Made by a program: the position numbers and the translations under genes. 64,000 nucleotides of DNA from Arsukibacterium tuosuense (lineage in GTDB: Bacteria > Pseudomonadota > Gammaproteobacteria > Enterobacterales > Alteromonadaceae). The notes under the pieces are model-generated. The model saw only the letters and a list, made by a program, of their open reading frames with translations, was not told the DNA's origin and did no database searches. Numbering within the stretch: the first letter of the stretch is position 1; each line of letters starts with the position of its first letter. Shown here piece after piece: positions 8,067 through 16,301 of the stretch. Where the stretch lies: NCBI RefSeq assembly GCF_900215315.1, contig NZ_OBEB01000006.1, forward strand, positions 248,001 to 312,000, written 5' to 3'.

Positions 8067-8501
8067 TCAGGCTTTAATGCCCTTACCTATATTATCTACA
8101 GTGGGTTTACCTTTATTGGTATAGGTTAAGCCCGACTTCCCTCTGGCGGACAATAACTCTGTTTTAAGGCGTTGCAACGTAAGCTGGCTTTGTTCCAGGG
8201 TCAATTGATTCACGTCATTTTGTTGCTTACAGTCAGCCAGTAACTGCTCTAACACAGCAACCTGTTGTTTGAACCAAGGCTCTTCGCTGGCGGTTTGCAG
8301 CAGCTCACTGGCCGCAATCTTGCTATCGGTTGCTTGTATCTCTGTAAGTAGCGATTGTTTTTCGGCTGTATTGGCGCTGAGGTTTTCGATATCGCGGGCG
8401 GCAAGCGCGGCAAGTTCTTGCCGTAATAGCAACAGCAGCGCATCCAATTGCGCTTGCTGTTGTTGTAGCAGGGAGCTTAGAGGTTCAAATTGGCTGTTCA
8501 T
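8067..8501 (-). CDS. flgN: FlgN, chaperone for hook-filament junction proteins
   Basis: The 144-residue, mostly helical, Gln/Leu/Ala-rich protein has the FlgN layout: an N-terminal helix LSSLLQQQQAQLDALLLLLRQELAAL, then the NTAEKQSLLTEI segment typical of the family. FlgN escorts FlgK and FlgL to the flagellar export gate. It directly follows flgM with a one-base overlap, the usual flgA-flgM-flgN order. The C-terminal stretch ends in KGKPTVDNIGKGIKA, probably flexible. Expression should follow the sigma-28 promoter before flgM. Confidence 0.88.
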   Translation of the reverse strand: MNSQFEPLSSLLQQQQAQLDALLLLLRQELAALAARDIENLSANTAEKQSLLTEIQATDSKIAASELLQTASEEPWFKQQVAVLEQLLADCKQQNDVNQLTLEQSQLTLQRLKTELLSARGKSGLTYTNKGKPTVDNIGKGIKA

Positions 8502-8833
8502 TATTTATTAAACAAGTCACCTTCGAATTGCATAATCCGCCGGGCAAGCTGTTCAACATTTACCTTGTACTTGCCTTCAGCAATAGCTTGCTTAATTTTA
8601 TCAACTTTTTCCTGATCGATGCCACTGGCAGCATTTGCTTTTTCCTGCAATTTAGTAAATTGCTTAGCTTGTGGTGTAATCGATACCGAGTCCTGGCGCT
8701 GTGTAGCACCTTGCTGGGTTGCTTGTTGAGTTGCATTTTGTTGTACTGTGGCCTGCTGCCGCTGTGCACTCTGATCAACTTTGTCATTTTTTACCTGAGA
8801 AGTATTCTGCAGGTTATTGATATTTATAGCCAT
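8501..8833 (-). CDS. flgM: FlgM, anti-sigma-28 factor
   Basis: The 110-residue protein has a disordered Gln/Thr-rich N-terminal half (for secretion) and a C-terminal sigma-binding half with VSITPQAKQFTKLQEKA near 50-66 and VDKIKQAIAEGKYKVNVEQLARRIM near 77-101, the FlgM signature. FlgM holds FliA inactive until the hook is complete and FlgM is exported. The Shine-Dalgarno GAGG lies 8 bases before the ATG. A sigma-28 promoter directly upstream implies negative autoregulation. It overlaps flgN by one base. Confidence 0.93.
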   Translation of the reverse strand: MAININNLQNTSQVKNDKVDQSAQRQQATVQQNATQQATQQGATQRQDSVSITPQAKQFTKLQEKANAASGIDQEKVDKIKQAIAEGKYKVNVEQLARRIMQFEGDLFNK

Positions 8834-8874
8834 GATAGAACCTCTTTACCTTAAACCAGTTCCCTATGTTCAGG

Positions 8875-8901
8875 TTAACGGCTGAGCTTTAAAAAACTTT
8901 A
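8875..8901 (-). promoter_or_regulatory. Sigma-28 promoter of flgMN
   Basis: On the minus strand there is a perfect -35 TAAAGTTT (8894-8901), an 11-base spacer and -10 GCCGTTAA (8875-8882), one base off GCCGATAA. It lies between flgA and flgM and predicts a leader of about 33 bases. Confidence 0.85.
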
Positions 8902-8910
8902 ATTTATTTT

Positions 8911-9621
8911 TTAAAATTTTACTCTTACCTGATTAACAGCAACGACTTCTGTCTGAATTTTCCGGCCAGACTGCTGATTCTTTACAGCAATGGTATCGCC
9001 AAAGGTACCATCCTGTTCAGCAATACCGCTGGCTGATACAGAAAGGCCACTGTTATCAATTAGTATTGTAACAACATCCCCGCGACAGACAAGGCAAAGA
9101 TCCTGCATCGTGATCAGCTGCCCATTACTCAATGCTCTTTTACTGCGAGCGCCAACTATCTGACGCGGATCGCTGATCAGATTGCCCCGGACAAAACGCC
9201 GCTCTTTATCTGTCATATGGAGCATATCGGCTGTTATTACCGTACCTGTAGCGATATTTTGACGAACTGCAACGGCCTCAACCATTTCAGTCACCCTTAC
9301 CGGTATGTATAACTGCCATGAACCCGGCTGGCTGCAGCTGATATTAACGGTGAACTGGCGGGAGTTCCCGTTTTGCGGCCGGCTGAATTCGGGGGCGCCG
9401 GCGCATACTTTACTGCCGATACGGTTATCCAGCGGCACTACCTCTACCTCAATACTACTGTCAGCTTGAATGCCGAGATCCTGTTGCAGCCATTGCCCGG
9501 TCATTTCAGTTAGTTGCTGCGGGCTGAACTCGGCCACGCCAGATAGCCCGGCCCAACTCAGATTACTGATAAAAAATAATGAGATAAAGAATATCGGATA
9601 AAATTTATCGTACTTGTTCAT
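8911..9621 (-). CDS. flgA: FlgA, P-ring assembly chaperone
   Basis: The 236-residue periplasmic protein has an N-terminal signal peptide (hydrophobic run ending NLSWA, about residue 24). The C-terminal SAF-type region includes VRQNIATGTVITADMLHM near 120-137 and a terminal beta domain ending GRKIQTEVVAVNQVRVKF. FlgA chaperones FlgI subunits during P-ring assembly. The region with two Cys (MQDLCLVCRGD) is common in this family. It precedes flgM on the same strand but is separated from it by the sigma-28 promoter. The upstream region toward cheV shows no convincing promoter for flgA. Confidence 0.92.
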   Translation of the reverse strand: MNKYDKFYPIFFISLFFISNLSWAGLSGVAEFSPQQLTEMTGQWLQQDLGIQADSSIEVEVVPLDNRIGSKVCAGAPEFSRPQNGNSRQFTVNISCSQPGSWQLYIPVRVTEMVEAVAVRQNIATGTVITADMLHMTDKERRFVRGNLISDPRQIVGARSKRALSNGQLITMQDLCLVCRGDVVTILIDNSGLSVSASGIAEQDGTFGDTIAVKNQQSGRKIQTEVVAVNQVRVKF

Positions 9622-9811
9622 ATGGTTTCAGCTATGCTTTGTGGGCTAACAGTTATACTATTGCCGGTGTAACGAAAATTAATATTGCCAGGACACTAAC
9701 CCAGAATAAACGGTTGAGTGTCCGTCGCAATTTGCTCTGGTTGCGTCATTGGGTAATTGCCACAGACGTTGCTGCAATAATAGCGCCAGAATGTAGTAAC
9801 AGGAGTGGCAA

Positions 9812-10741
9812 ATGGCCAGTATTTTAGATTCCGTCAATCAGCGTACCCAGCTCGTCGGCCAGAACCGGCTGGAGTTACTGTTGTTTAAGTTAGCTGGCCA
9901 GCAACGATATGGTATCAATGTATTCAAAGTACGCGAAGTATTGCAGTGTCCGCCGCTAACCGCTATTCCAAAGCGAAACAAATATGTCCGTGGCATTGCC
10001 CATATTCGGGGCCAGACTATTTCCGTTATTGATCTTAGCCTGGCAACCGGTGGTCAACCGGTTGCAGATCTCACTACTGCCTTTATTATTATCGCTGAAT
10101 ATAATCGTTCAGTGCAGGGATTTCTGGTTAATTCGGTTGAGCGCATTATAAATATTAACTGGGAAGCGATAATGCCGCCGCCAAAAGGTACGGGTGGCAA
10201 ACAAAGCTATCTGACAGCGGTAACTGAAATTGATAAAGAACTGGTTGAAATTCTCGATGTAGAGAAAATTCTGGAAGAGATTTCACCTTCACCAACCACG
10301 ATAAGCAGTGAAGTGGATACGGCAACAATCAGCACTGATTTGGGCGACAGGGTAATTTTAATTGCTGATGACTCGGCGGTAGCCCGTAATCAGGTAAAAA
10401 GAGCACTGGAAGGCCTGGGTGTGAAAATGCATCTGGTTAACAATGGCCGCGAGGCGCTCAGCTACTTACAGCAGGTAGCAAAAGAGTGCGAAACCTGTGT
10501 TACCGAAAAAGTCGGTTTACTGATTTCTGATATTGAAATGCCAGAGATGGATGGTTATACCCTTACGGCTGAGATAAGGCTTGATCCGCAACTGAAAAAC
10601 CTGCATGTTATTTTGCATACTTCGTTAAGCGGGGTATTCAACCAGCAAATGGTTAAAAAAGTTGGGGCTAACGACTTTATCGCAAAATTTAACCCTGATG
10701 AACTGGCAGAGTCGGTGCAAACGTGGCTACATGCAGAATAA
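9812..10741 (+). CDS. cheV: CheV, chemotaxis coupling protein (CheW-REC)
   Basis: The 309-residue protein has an N-terminal CheW domain (about 15-160, with FKVREVLQCPPLTAIPKRNKYVRG) and a C-terminal receiver domain (about 180-305) whose phospho-acceptor is Asp240 in LLISDIEMPEMDGY. CheV couples chemoreceptors to CheA and its receiver is phosphorylated by CheA. A Shine-Dalgarno AGGAG lies 7 bases before the ATG. It pairs with cheR 16 bases downstream, ahead of flgB, as in Vibrio and Shewanella polar clusters. The 190-base upstream gap holds only a weak sigma-54-like element near 9623. Confidence 0.93.
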   Translation: MASILDSVNQRTQLVGQNRLELLLFKLAGQQRYGINVFKVREVLQCPPLTAIPKRNKYVRGIAHIRGQTISVIDLSLATGGQPVADLTTAFIIIAEYNRSVQGFLVNSVERIININWEAIMPPPKGTGGKQSYLTAVTEIDKELVEILDVEKILEEISPSPTTISSEVDTATISTDLGDRVILIADDSAVARNQVKRALEGLGVKMHLVNNGREALSYLQQVAKECETCVTEKVGLLISDIEMPEMDGYTLTAEIRLDPQLKNLHVILHTSLSGVFNQQMVKKVGANDFIAKFNPDELAESVQTWLHAE

Positions 10742-10757
10742 GCGCTAAGGGCGAGTA

Positions 10758-11591
10758 GTGACCAATAAAGAGCTACAGGAAGGCGAATACAAACTGTTTC
10801 GGGATTTTCTCGAGCAGCAATGTGGCATTGTATTGGGTGATAATAAACAGTATCTGGTCAAAAGCCGGCTTGGGCCACTGATGCACCGGTTTAATATTGC
10901 TACGTTATCAGAACTGGTTGGTAAAACCCTAAGCCCGTTTGAGCGGCAATTACGCTCTGCGGTAATTGATGCCATGACAACTAATGAAACGTTATGGTTC
11001 CGGGATACCTACCCTTACGAGTTGTTGAAGAAACAAATTCTGCCGGAACTGGAAAAAAGTTGCCGTACGCTTAAAATCTGGTCAGCGGCCAGCTCGTCGG
11101 GGCAGGAGCCATATTCAATTGCGATGACCGGGCTGGAGTATCAGCAAAGCCGGCCAGGTGCGTTTAGTTTGGGGTTAAATATTCTCGGTACGGATATTTC
11201 TAATGCGATGCTCGAACATTGTCAGCGCGCCGAGTATGACGGCCTGGCTTTATCCAGAGGCTTGTCGCCTGAGCGACGTAGCCGGTTTTTTGAAGACAGT
11301 GGCAACGGCATGATGCGGGTCAAAGACTTTGTCCGGAAAAACGTGAGTTTTCGGCATCTTAACCTGCTGGATAGTTATACCTTACTTGGCAAATTCGATA
11401 TTATTTTTTGCCGTAATGTCCTTATTTATTTCTCTCCTGATTTAAAAGCCAAAATTATTAAACAGTTTGCCCAATCCCTCAACCCCAGAGGCTATCTGTT
11501 TCTGGGCGCCTCTGAATCTATTTCCAGCGTCAATAACGATTTTGAAATGCTCCGCTGCAACCCGGGCATTATTTACCGTAAAAAGGTTTAA
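10758..11591 (+). CDS. cheR: CheR, chemoreceptor glutamate methyltransferase
   Basis: The 277-residue enzyme transfers methyl groups from S-adenosylmethionine to receptor glutamates. The N-terminal helical CheR domain (about 1-75) is followed by the methyltransferase domain with ATTNETLWFRD-type motif (MTTNETLWFR, about 73-82), the SAM loop IWSAASSSGQEPYS (about 113-126), and FDIIFCRNVLIYF (about 214-226). Translation starts at a GTG with AAGGGCGAG upstream; no ATG fits. It is linked to cheV by a 16-base gap. The downstream 70 bases hold the flgB sigma-54 promoter. Confidence 0.95.
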   Translation: MTNKELQEGEYKLFRDFLEQQCGIVLGDNKQYLVKSRLGPLMHRFNIATLSELVGKTLSPFERQLRSAVIDAMTTNETLWFRDTYPYELLKKQILPELEKSCRTLKIWSAASSSGQEPYSIAMTGLEYQQSRPGAFSLGLNILGTDISNAMLEHCQRAEYDGLALSRGLSPERRSRFFEDSGNGMMRVKDFVRKNVSFRHLNLLDSYTLLGKFDIIFCRNVLIYFSPDLKAKIIKQFAQSLNPRGYLFLGASESISSVNNDFEMLRCNPGIIYRKKV

Positions 11592-11609
11592 CCCCAGCTG
11601 CTGAAAAAC

Positions 11610-11625
11610 TGGCCTGTGTTTTGCA
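11610..11625 (+). promoter_or_regulatory. Sigma-54 promoter of flgBCDE
   Basis: TGGCCTGTGTTTTGCA has GG (11611-11612), 10 bases, GC (11623-11624). The predicted start is near 11636, giving a leader of about 27 bases before flgB. Confidence 0.7.
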
Positions 11626-11662
11626 TTTGATTTGCCATAGTTCCAGCTAAGGTGGCAAAAAA

Positions 11663-12064
11663 ATGGCAATCAGTTTTGAAAAAGCATTTGGTATGCACCC
11701 ACATGCATTATTAATTCGTGAAAAACGCTCTGAAGTGTTGGCCGAAAATATTGCAAACGCCGATACCCCTGGCTACAAAGCCAAAGACGTTGATTTTCAG
11801 CAGGCACTGCAACTAGCAAAGTCCCGCCAGGGACAAGGCGCCAGCCGCACCCACGAACAGCATTTCCATATTGCTTCTACTATGGCTAAAGACACGTTGT
11901 TCCGTCATCCGGACCAACCTGATACAGGTGACGGCAACAGTGTGGATATTCATCGTGAGCGCAACGCTGTCATGCAAAACAACCTGGAATATCAAACCAG
12001 TTTAACTTTCCTTAATAGTCGGATTTCAGGGATGAAGAAAGCTCTGACCGGCTCGGGGCAATAA
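11663..12064 (+). CDS. flgB: FlgB, proximal rod protein
   Basis: The 133-residue rod subunit has the N-terminal flagellar-rod motif RSEVLAENIANADTPGYKAKDVDF (about 23-46). Central residues GNSVDIHRERNAVMQNNLEYQTSLTFLNSRISG match the FlgB C-terminal helix. FlgB forms the proximal rod with FlgC, FlgF and FliE. It is the first gene of the flgBCDE unit, with a purine-rich Shine-Dalgarno (AAGGTGGC) and a sigma-54 promoter directly upstream. It ends 2 bases before flgC. Confidence 0.96.
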   Translation: MAISFEKAFGMHPHALLIREKRSEVLAENIANADTPGYKAKDVDFQQALQLAKSRQGQGASRTHEQHFHIASTMAKDTLFRHPDQPDTGDGNSVDIHRERNAVMQNNLEYQTSLTFLNSRISGMKKALTGSGQ

Positions 12065-12066
12065 TT

Positions 12067-12486
12067 ATGAGCATTTCAAAAGTCTTTGATATTGCCGGCA
12101 GCGGCATGACCGCTCAGTCGGTACGAATGAATACCACCGCCAGTAACATTGCAAACGCCAACAGCGTTAGCAGCAGTGTTGACGAAACCTACCGCGGCCG
12201 TCATCCGGTGTTTGCTGCCCAATTGTCTGAAGCGCGGCGTCAGCAAGGTGACAGTGCGGGGGTGAAGGTATTAGGCATTGTTGAATCTGATGCGCCACTT
12301 AACGTGGAGTATGCACCTAATCACCCGTTGGCGGACGAAAATGGCTATATCTACAAACCTAATGTCAACATTATGGAAGAAATGGCCAATATGATTTCTG
12401 CTTCCCGCTCATACGAGACCAATGTGCAGACTGCAGATGCGGCAAAACAAATGATCATGCGCACATTGCGAATGGGTCAGAGTTAA
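12067..12486 (+). CDS. flgC: FlgC, proximal rod protein
   Basis: The 139-residue rod subunit has the N-terminal ANDANS-type motif MNTTASNIANANSVS (about 21-35) and the C-terminal NVNIMEEMANMISASRSYETNVQ (about 97-119), both diagnostic of FlgC. It is exported through the flagellar type III apparatus and forms the rod with FlgB and FlgF. It is separated from flgB by 2 bases and from flgD by 13. Confidence 0.97.
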   Translation: MSISKVFDIAGSGMTAQSVRMNTTASNIANANSVSSSVDETYRGRHPVFAAQLSEARRQQGDSAGVKVLGIVESDAPLNVEYAPNHPLADENGYIYKPNVNIMEEMANMISASRSYETNVQTADAAKQMIMRTLRMGQS

Positions 12487-12499
12487 CAAGGAATAGCAG

Positions 12500-13198
12500 A
12501 TGAGTACTATTAACAACAACCCGGCCAATAATAACCCTGCGTTAGATGGCATGTACTGGGAAAACGGCAATAAAGTGCCGGATAAAAATAACGGTGCGCT
12601 AACCCAATCTGATTTTTTTGCGTTGTTAACCCAGCAGCTGGCGTATCAGGATCCGACCAAGCCGGTAGAAAATGATCAGATGATCGCGCAAATGACCAAT
12701 TTCACCATGGCTGATGGTATTGGCTCACTGAATGAAAGCTTTAAGGGGCTTTCAGAGAGTATGACCTCTAACCAGGCATTGCAGGCATCATCGCTGGTCG
12801 GGCGCAGTGTACTAACCCAATCAGAAGAAATCGTGTTTAGCGGTGAAGCTTTGTCACGTGGCCACATTAATCTGGAAAGTCCTGCTGACAATATGCGGGT
12901 GAGGATTGAAAAACCGAACGGTGAATTGGTCACTAATTTTGATGTCAGTAATCCGGCACAGGGTAAAAATGAATTTGTCTGGGATGGCACTGACGCTAAT
13001 GGTGAACAAATGCCACCCGGTGTTTACAAAATTAAAGTTGAAGCCAGCATTGCCGGTGAAAATAAGTCGGTGCCGGTAAATGTATTTACCCCGGTGTCCA
13101 GTGTCAGTCTGGCAGGCAATGGCAAAGGAATTACTCTTAACCTGGTTGGGTTAGGGGCTGTAAAATTAACTGATGTTCTGGAAGTTTCTTACGGTTAA
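12500..13198 (+). CDS. flgD: FlgD, hook-cap protein
   Basis: The 232-residue hook assembly scaffold has an N-terminal segment LTQSDFFALLTQQLAYQDPTKPVENDQMIAQM (about 35-66), the FlgD signature. The C-terminal beta domain (about 105-230) holds the FlgD Ig-like part with FVWDGTDANGEQMPPGVYKIKVEA. FlgD caps the growing hook and is then discarded. A good Shine-Dalgarno AAGGAA precedes it. Confidence 0.96.
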   Translation: MSTINNNPANNNPALDGMYWENGNKVPDKNNGALTQSDFFALLTQQLAYQDPTKPVENDQMIAQMTNFTMADGIGSLNESFKGLSESMTSNQALQASSLVGRSVLTQSEEIVFSGEALSRGHINLESPADNMRVRIEKPNGELVTNFDVSNPAQGKNEFVWDGTDANGEQMPPGVYKIKVEASIAGENKSVPVNVFTPVSSVSLAGNGKGITLNLVGLGAVKLTDVLEVSYG

Positions 13199-13223
13199 GC
13201 GACCGTTTAAGGTGAGGTGATTT

Positions 13224-14579
13224 ATGAGTTTTCAAATAGCATTAAGCGGCCTGGCAGCTGCCCAGAAAGATCTGGATACCACGGCAAATAACATTGCTAA
13301 CGTCAATACAACCGGCTTTAAAGAGTCACGGGCTGAATTTGCTGATGTTTATGCGACATCTATTTTCTCTTCGGGCCGAACCAAGGTTGGTGATGGTGTA
13401 ACCACATCGACAGTAGCACAACAGTTTAATCAGGGGTCGTTACAATTTACCAATAACTCGCTTGATTTGGCGATTACCGGTGAAGGCTTCTTTGCCACGA
13501 CACCCGATTTACAGTCACAAGATTTAACCTACACCCGCTCTGGTGCTTTTAAACTCAACAAAGATAACTTTATTGTTGATAACAGAGGCAACTTTTTGCA
13601 GGGCTTCAATGTTGACGCTGTTACCGGTGAAAATAGTTCAGTGAGTTTAAGTACGTCAGCTCCTATTGCTATTCCGACGTCAGCCGGAGCGCCCAGAGCG
13701 ACCAATAATATTTTTCTTAGCATGAACGTAGATTCCAGAGTTGTTGCTCCGCCTGTTGCCTTAGCTTTCGATCCAGCAGATCGGGCGTCATACAATCATT
13801 CAACTTCAGTAACTGTTTATGACAGTCTGGGGGAATCACACATAGTAACGACATATTTCCGTAAACTTGATACCCTGCCACCTGCAAACAGTGAATGGGA
13901 GACTTTTGTTGTTTGGGATGACAATACGGCAAATCCAACCGTGCCACCACCAGTTGCGCCGGCAACCCGTAATCCCGATTCTTACTTCATTGGCGACAAT
14001 ATTGAGTTTGACTCCAGTGGTAATTTCGTTCCAACAGCTCCTTTGCCAAATATTTCATTGCCGTTTGCAGATTTAAATGATCCCATTAACGGCTATCTGA
14101 CAAATGGTGCGCAATTCTCCAGCGATGTCATAGTTAACTTTCGCGATGCGTCTGGCACTCGCACTCCGACGCAGTATGCGTCAGGTTTTGATGTCACTAA
14201 CCTAAGCCAGGACGGTACTACCGTCGGTAGCCTGACGGGAGTTGACATCGACTCCTTTGGTCGGGTGCTGGCCACTTACAGTAACGGCGACTCATCGTAT
14301 TTAGCGCAGGTTACTCTGGTGCGTTTCGCCAACGTACAGGGATTAAAGCAAGTTGGTAATACCTCGTGGAAACAAAGCTTAACCTCCGGTGAGCCAATAG
14401 GCGGCCAGGGCAATACCGGTACTTTTGGCTCAGTAAACGCGTCGGCATTGGAACAGTCCAACGTTAACCTCACCACTGAGCTGGTTGATTTAATAAGTGC
14501 TCAGCGTAACTTCCAGGCTAACTCACGGGCATTGGAAGTGAACAGCACCCTGCAACAAACCGTACTACAGATACGTTAA
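13224..14579 (+). CDS. flgE: FlgE, flagellar hook protein
   Basis: The 451-residue hook subunit has the N-terminal motif SGLAAAQKDLDTTANNIANVNTTGFKESRAEFADVY (about 8-43). Its variable centre contains Pro-rich loops, and the C-terminal TGTFGSVNASALEQSNVNLTTELVDLISAQRNFQANSRALEV is the FlgE/FlgG-type coiled helix. It forms the flexible hook. It is last in the flgBCDE unit and is followed by a strong intrinsic terminator. Confidence 0.97.
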   Translation: MSFQIALSGLAAAQKDLDTTANNIANVNTTGFKESRAEFADVYATSIFSSGRTKVGDGVTTSTVAQQFNQGSLQFTNNSLDLAITGEGFFATTPDLQSQDLTYTRSGAFKLNKDNFIVDNRGNFLQGFNVDAVTGENSSVSLSTSAPIAIPTSAGAPRATNNIFLSMNVDSRVVAPPVALAFDPADRASYNHSTSVTVYDSLGESHIVTTYFRKLDTLPPANSEWETFVVWDDNTANPTVPPPVAPATRNPDSYFIGDNIEFDSSGNFVPTAPLPNISLPFADLNDPINGYLTNGAQFSSDVIVNFRDASGTRTPTQYASGFDVTNLSQDGTTVGSLTGVDIDSFGRVLATYSNGDSSYLAQVTLVRFANVQGLKQVGNTSWKQSLTSGEPIGGQGNTGTFGSVNASALEQSNVNLTTELVDLISAQRNFQANSRALEVNSTLQQTVLQIR

Positions 14580-14601
14580 GTTTAACCCGCTTAAAATACT
14601 T

Positions 14602-14630
14602 AAAAACGCCACCTTCGGGTGGCGTTTTTT
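14602..14630 (+). terminator. Intrinsic terminator after flgE
   Basis: A GC-rich stem ACGCCACC / GGTGGCGT with a TTCG tetraloop is preceded by A4 and followed by T6. It ends the flgBCDE unit 23 bases after the flgE stop. Confidence 0.92.
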
Positions 14631-14654
14631 ATTCACTTTTCCATTCACTTTTCC
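14631..14654. repeat. Two tandem 12-bp repeats (ATTCACTTTTCC)
   Basis: Two exact tandem copies of ATTCACTTTTCC lie directly after the flgE terminator and 15 bases upstream of the flgF -24 element. They may be a simple slippage duplication; the position would also suit an upstream regulatory role. Confidence 0.85.
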
Positions 14655-14668
14655 ATTGCTCAGCTAAC

Positions 14669-14684
14669 TGGCATTAAAGTTGCT
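14669..14684 (+). promoter_or_regulatory. Sigma-54 promoter of the flgF operon
   Basis: TGGCATTAAAGTTGCT has GG (14670-14671), 10 bases, GC (14682-14683), a near-consensus -24/-12 element. The predicted start is near 14695, 23 bases before flgF. Confidence 0.85.
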
Positions 14685-14717
14685 TCACAATAGCAGAGAC
14701 GTTTAACGGAGCGCGTT

Positions 14718-15464
14718 ATGGACCATTTGTTATATATCGCCATGAGTGGTGCTAAAGAAAATATGCACGGCATCAGCGTGCGGGCTAATAACCTGGCTAA
14801 CAGCAATACCGTTGGTTTTAAAGCTGATTTTGAACAGGCCCGGGCTATGCAGGCATTTGGTGAAGGATTACCGTCCAGAGTGTTTGCGATGACTGAGCAG
14901 CCAGGTCAAAACTTTGACGCCGGACCGATGATCATGACTGAGCGCGAGCTGGATATTGCTATCCAGGGTGATGGCTGGTTTGCCGTACAGGATGAAGATG
15001 GCAATGAAGCCTATACCCGGGCAGGCAATTTGCAGTTAAGCCCAACCGGCATGCTGGAAACCGCTAATGGCCGGGCAGTCATTGGTGATGGTGGACCGAT
15101 CCAGTTGCCGGTACCGCTGGCAAAATTAGAAATTGGCCAGGATGGGACTATTAGTGCCTTGCCTCAGGGCGCGCCCGCAAACGCTCTGGAAGAAGTGGGG
15201 CGGATTAAGCTGGTAAACCCCGTGTATGCAGACCTTACCAAGGGGACAGATGGTCTATTCCGGCGCAAAGACGGCCAACCGGCAGCGGCTGATATCAATG
15301 TCAGCCTGTTGCATGGTGCTTATGAAGGCAGCAACGTTAATGCCGTTGGTGAAATGACTTATATGATAAGCCTGCAGCGTCAGTTTGAGCTGCAGGTAAA
15401 GATGATGAAGAGTGCCGAAGAAATGGACCGCCAGCAGAACGCCTTGCTGCGGATCATGGGCTAA
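14718..15464 (+). CDS. flgF: FlgF, proximal rod protein
   Basis: The 248-residue rod subunit has the N-terminal MSGAKENMHGISVRANNLANSNTVGFKADF motif (about 9-38). The C-terminal NVSLLHGAYEGSNVNAVGEMTYMISLQRQFELQVKMMKSAEEMD (about 194-237) is FlgF-specific compared with FlgG. It is first in a long flgFGHIJKL unit controlled by the sigma-54 promoter just upstream. Confidence 0.96.
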   Translation: MDHLLYIAMSGAKENMHGISVRANNLANSNTVGFKADFEQARAMQAFGEGLPSRVFAMTEQPGQNFDAGPMIMTERELDIAIQGDGWFAVQDEDGNEAYTRAGNLQLSPTGMLETANGRAVIGDGGPIQLPVPLAKLEIGQDGTISALPQGAPANALEEVGRIKLVNPVYADLTKGTDGLFRRKDGQPAAADINVSLLHGAYEGSNVNAVGEMTYMISLQRQFELQVKMMKSAEEMDRQQNALLRIMG

Positions 15465-15501
15465 TAAACTGATTAATGGGCGCGAGCCCGGGAGGTAGCA
15501 G

Positions 15502-16290
15502 ATGCATCCAGCTCTGTGGATAAGTAAAACCGGTTTAGACGCGAAACAGCGTGATATTTCGGTTATTTCAAATAACCTGGCAAACGCCAGCACAGTGGGC
15601 TTTAAAAAGAGCCGGGCAGTGTTTGAAGATCTGTTGTACCAGAATGTTAATCAGCCTGGCGGCCGCTCTTCCCAAAACTCTGAGTTGCCCAATGGTTTAA
15701 TGATTGGTGCCGGTACTAAGGTAGTCGCAACCCAGAAAAACTTTACTCAGGGCAATATGATTACCACTGAGAATAGTCTGGATATGATGATTCAGGGCCA
15801 TGGATTTTTTGAAGTGCTGATGCCGGATGGCACGACTTCTTATACCCGAAACGGCCAGTTTACCGTCGATGGTGACGGCAACCTGGTAACCTCTGGTGCA
15901 GGCTTTCAGGTGCAGCCAAATATTGTTATTCCGCCTGATGCCACCAGTATCACTGTATCGCAGGATGGTGAAGTATCGGTACGTCTGGCCGGCCAGGTCG
16001 ATAACGCCGTGTTGGGCCAGTTAACCGTTACCAACTTTATTAACCCGGCAGGTTTAGAGCCTACAGGCCAGAACTTATTTAAAGAAACCGCGGTAAGTGG
16101 CGATCCGGTGCAAGGCATCCCGGGTCTGGAAGGGTTAGGTATTATTGTCCAGGGCTCACTGGAAACCTCCAACGTTAATGTGACTGAGGAGCTGGTGAGT
16201 CTGATTGAATCACAGCGGGTTTACGAGATGAATTCAAAAGTTATTTCCTCGGTCGATCAGATGCTGGGTTTTGCAATTCAGCAATTATAA
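15502..16290 (+). CDS. flgG: FlgG, distal rod protein
   Basis: The 262-residue distal rod subunit has the N-terminal MHPALWISKTGLDAKQRDISVISNNLANASTVGFKKSRAVFEDLLYQ, the classic FlgG start, and the C-terminal EGLGIIVQGSLETSNVNVTEELVSLIESQRVYEMNSKVI. Length is exactly typical. A Shine-Dalgarno GGGAGG lies before the ATG. It is followed 11 bases later by flgH. Confidence 0.97.
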   Translation: MHPALWISKTGLDAKQRDISVISNNLANASTVGFKKSRAVFEDLLYQNVNQPGGRSSQNSELPNGLMIGAGTKVVATQKNFTQGNMITTENSLDMMIQGHGFFEVLMPDGTTSYTRNGQFTVDGDGNLVTSGAGFQVQPNIVIPPDATSITVSQDGEVSVRLAGQVDNAVLGQLTVTNFINPAGLEPTGQNLFKETAVSGDPVQGIPGLEGLGIIVQGSLETSNVNVTEELVSLIESQRVYEMNSKVISSVDQMLGFAIQQL

Positions 16291-16301
16291 GCGGAGGCGT
16301 T

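Noticed and set aside
9639-9827. 62-codon ORF before cheV
   Set aside because: It runs into the cheV start in another frame and has no coding character.
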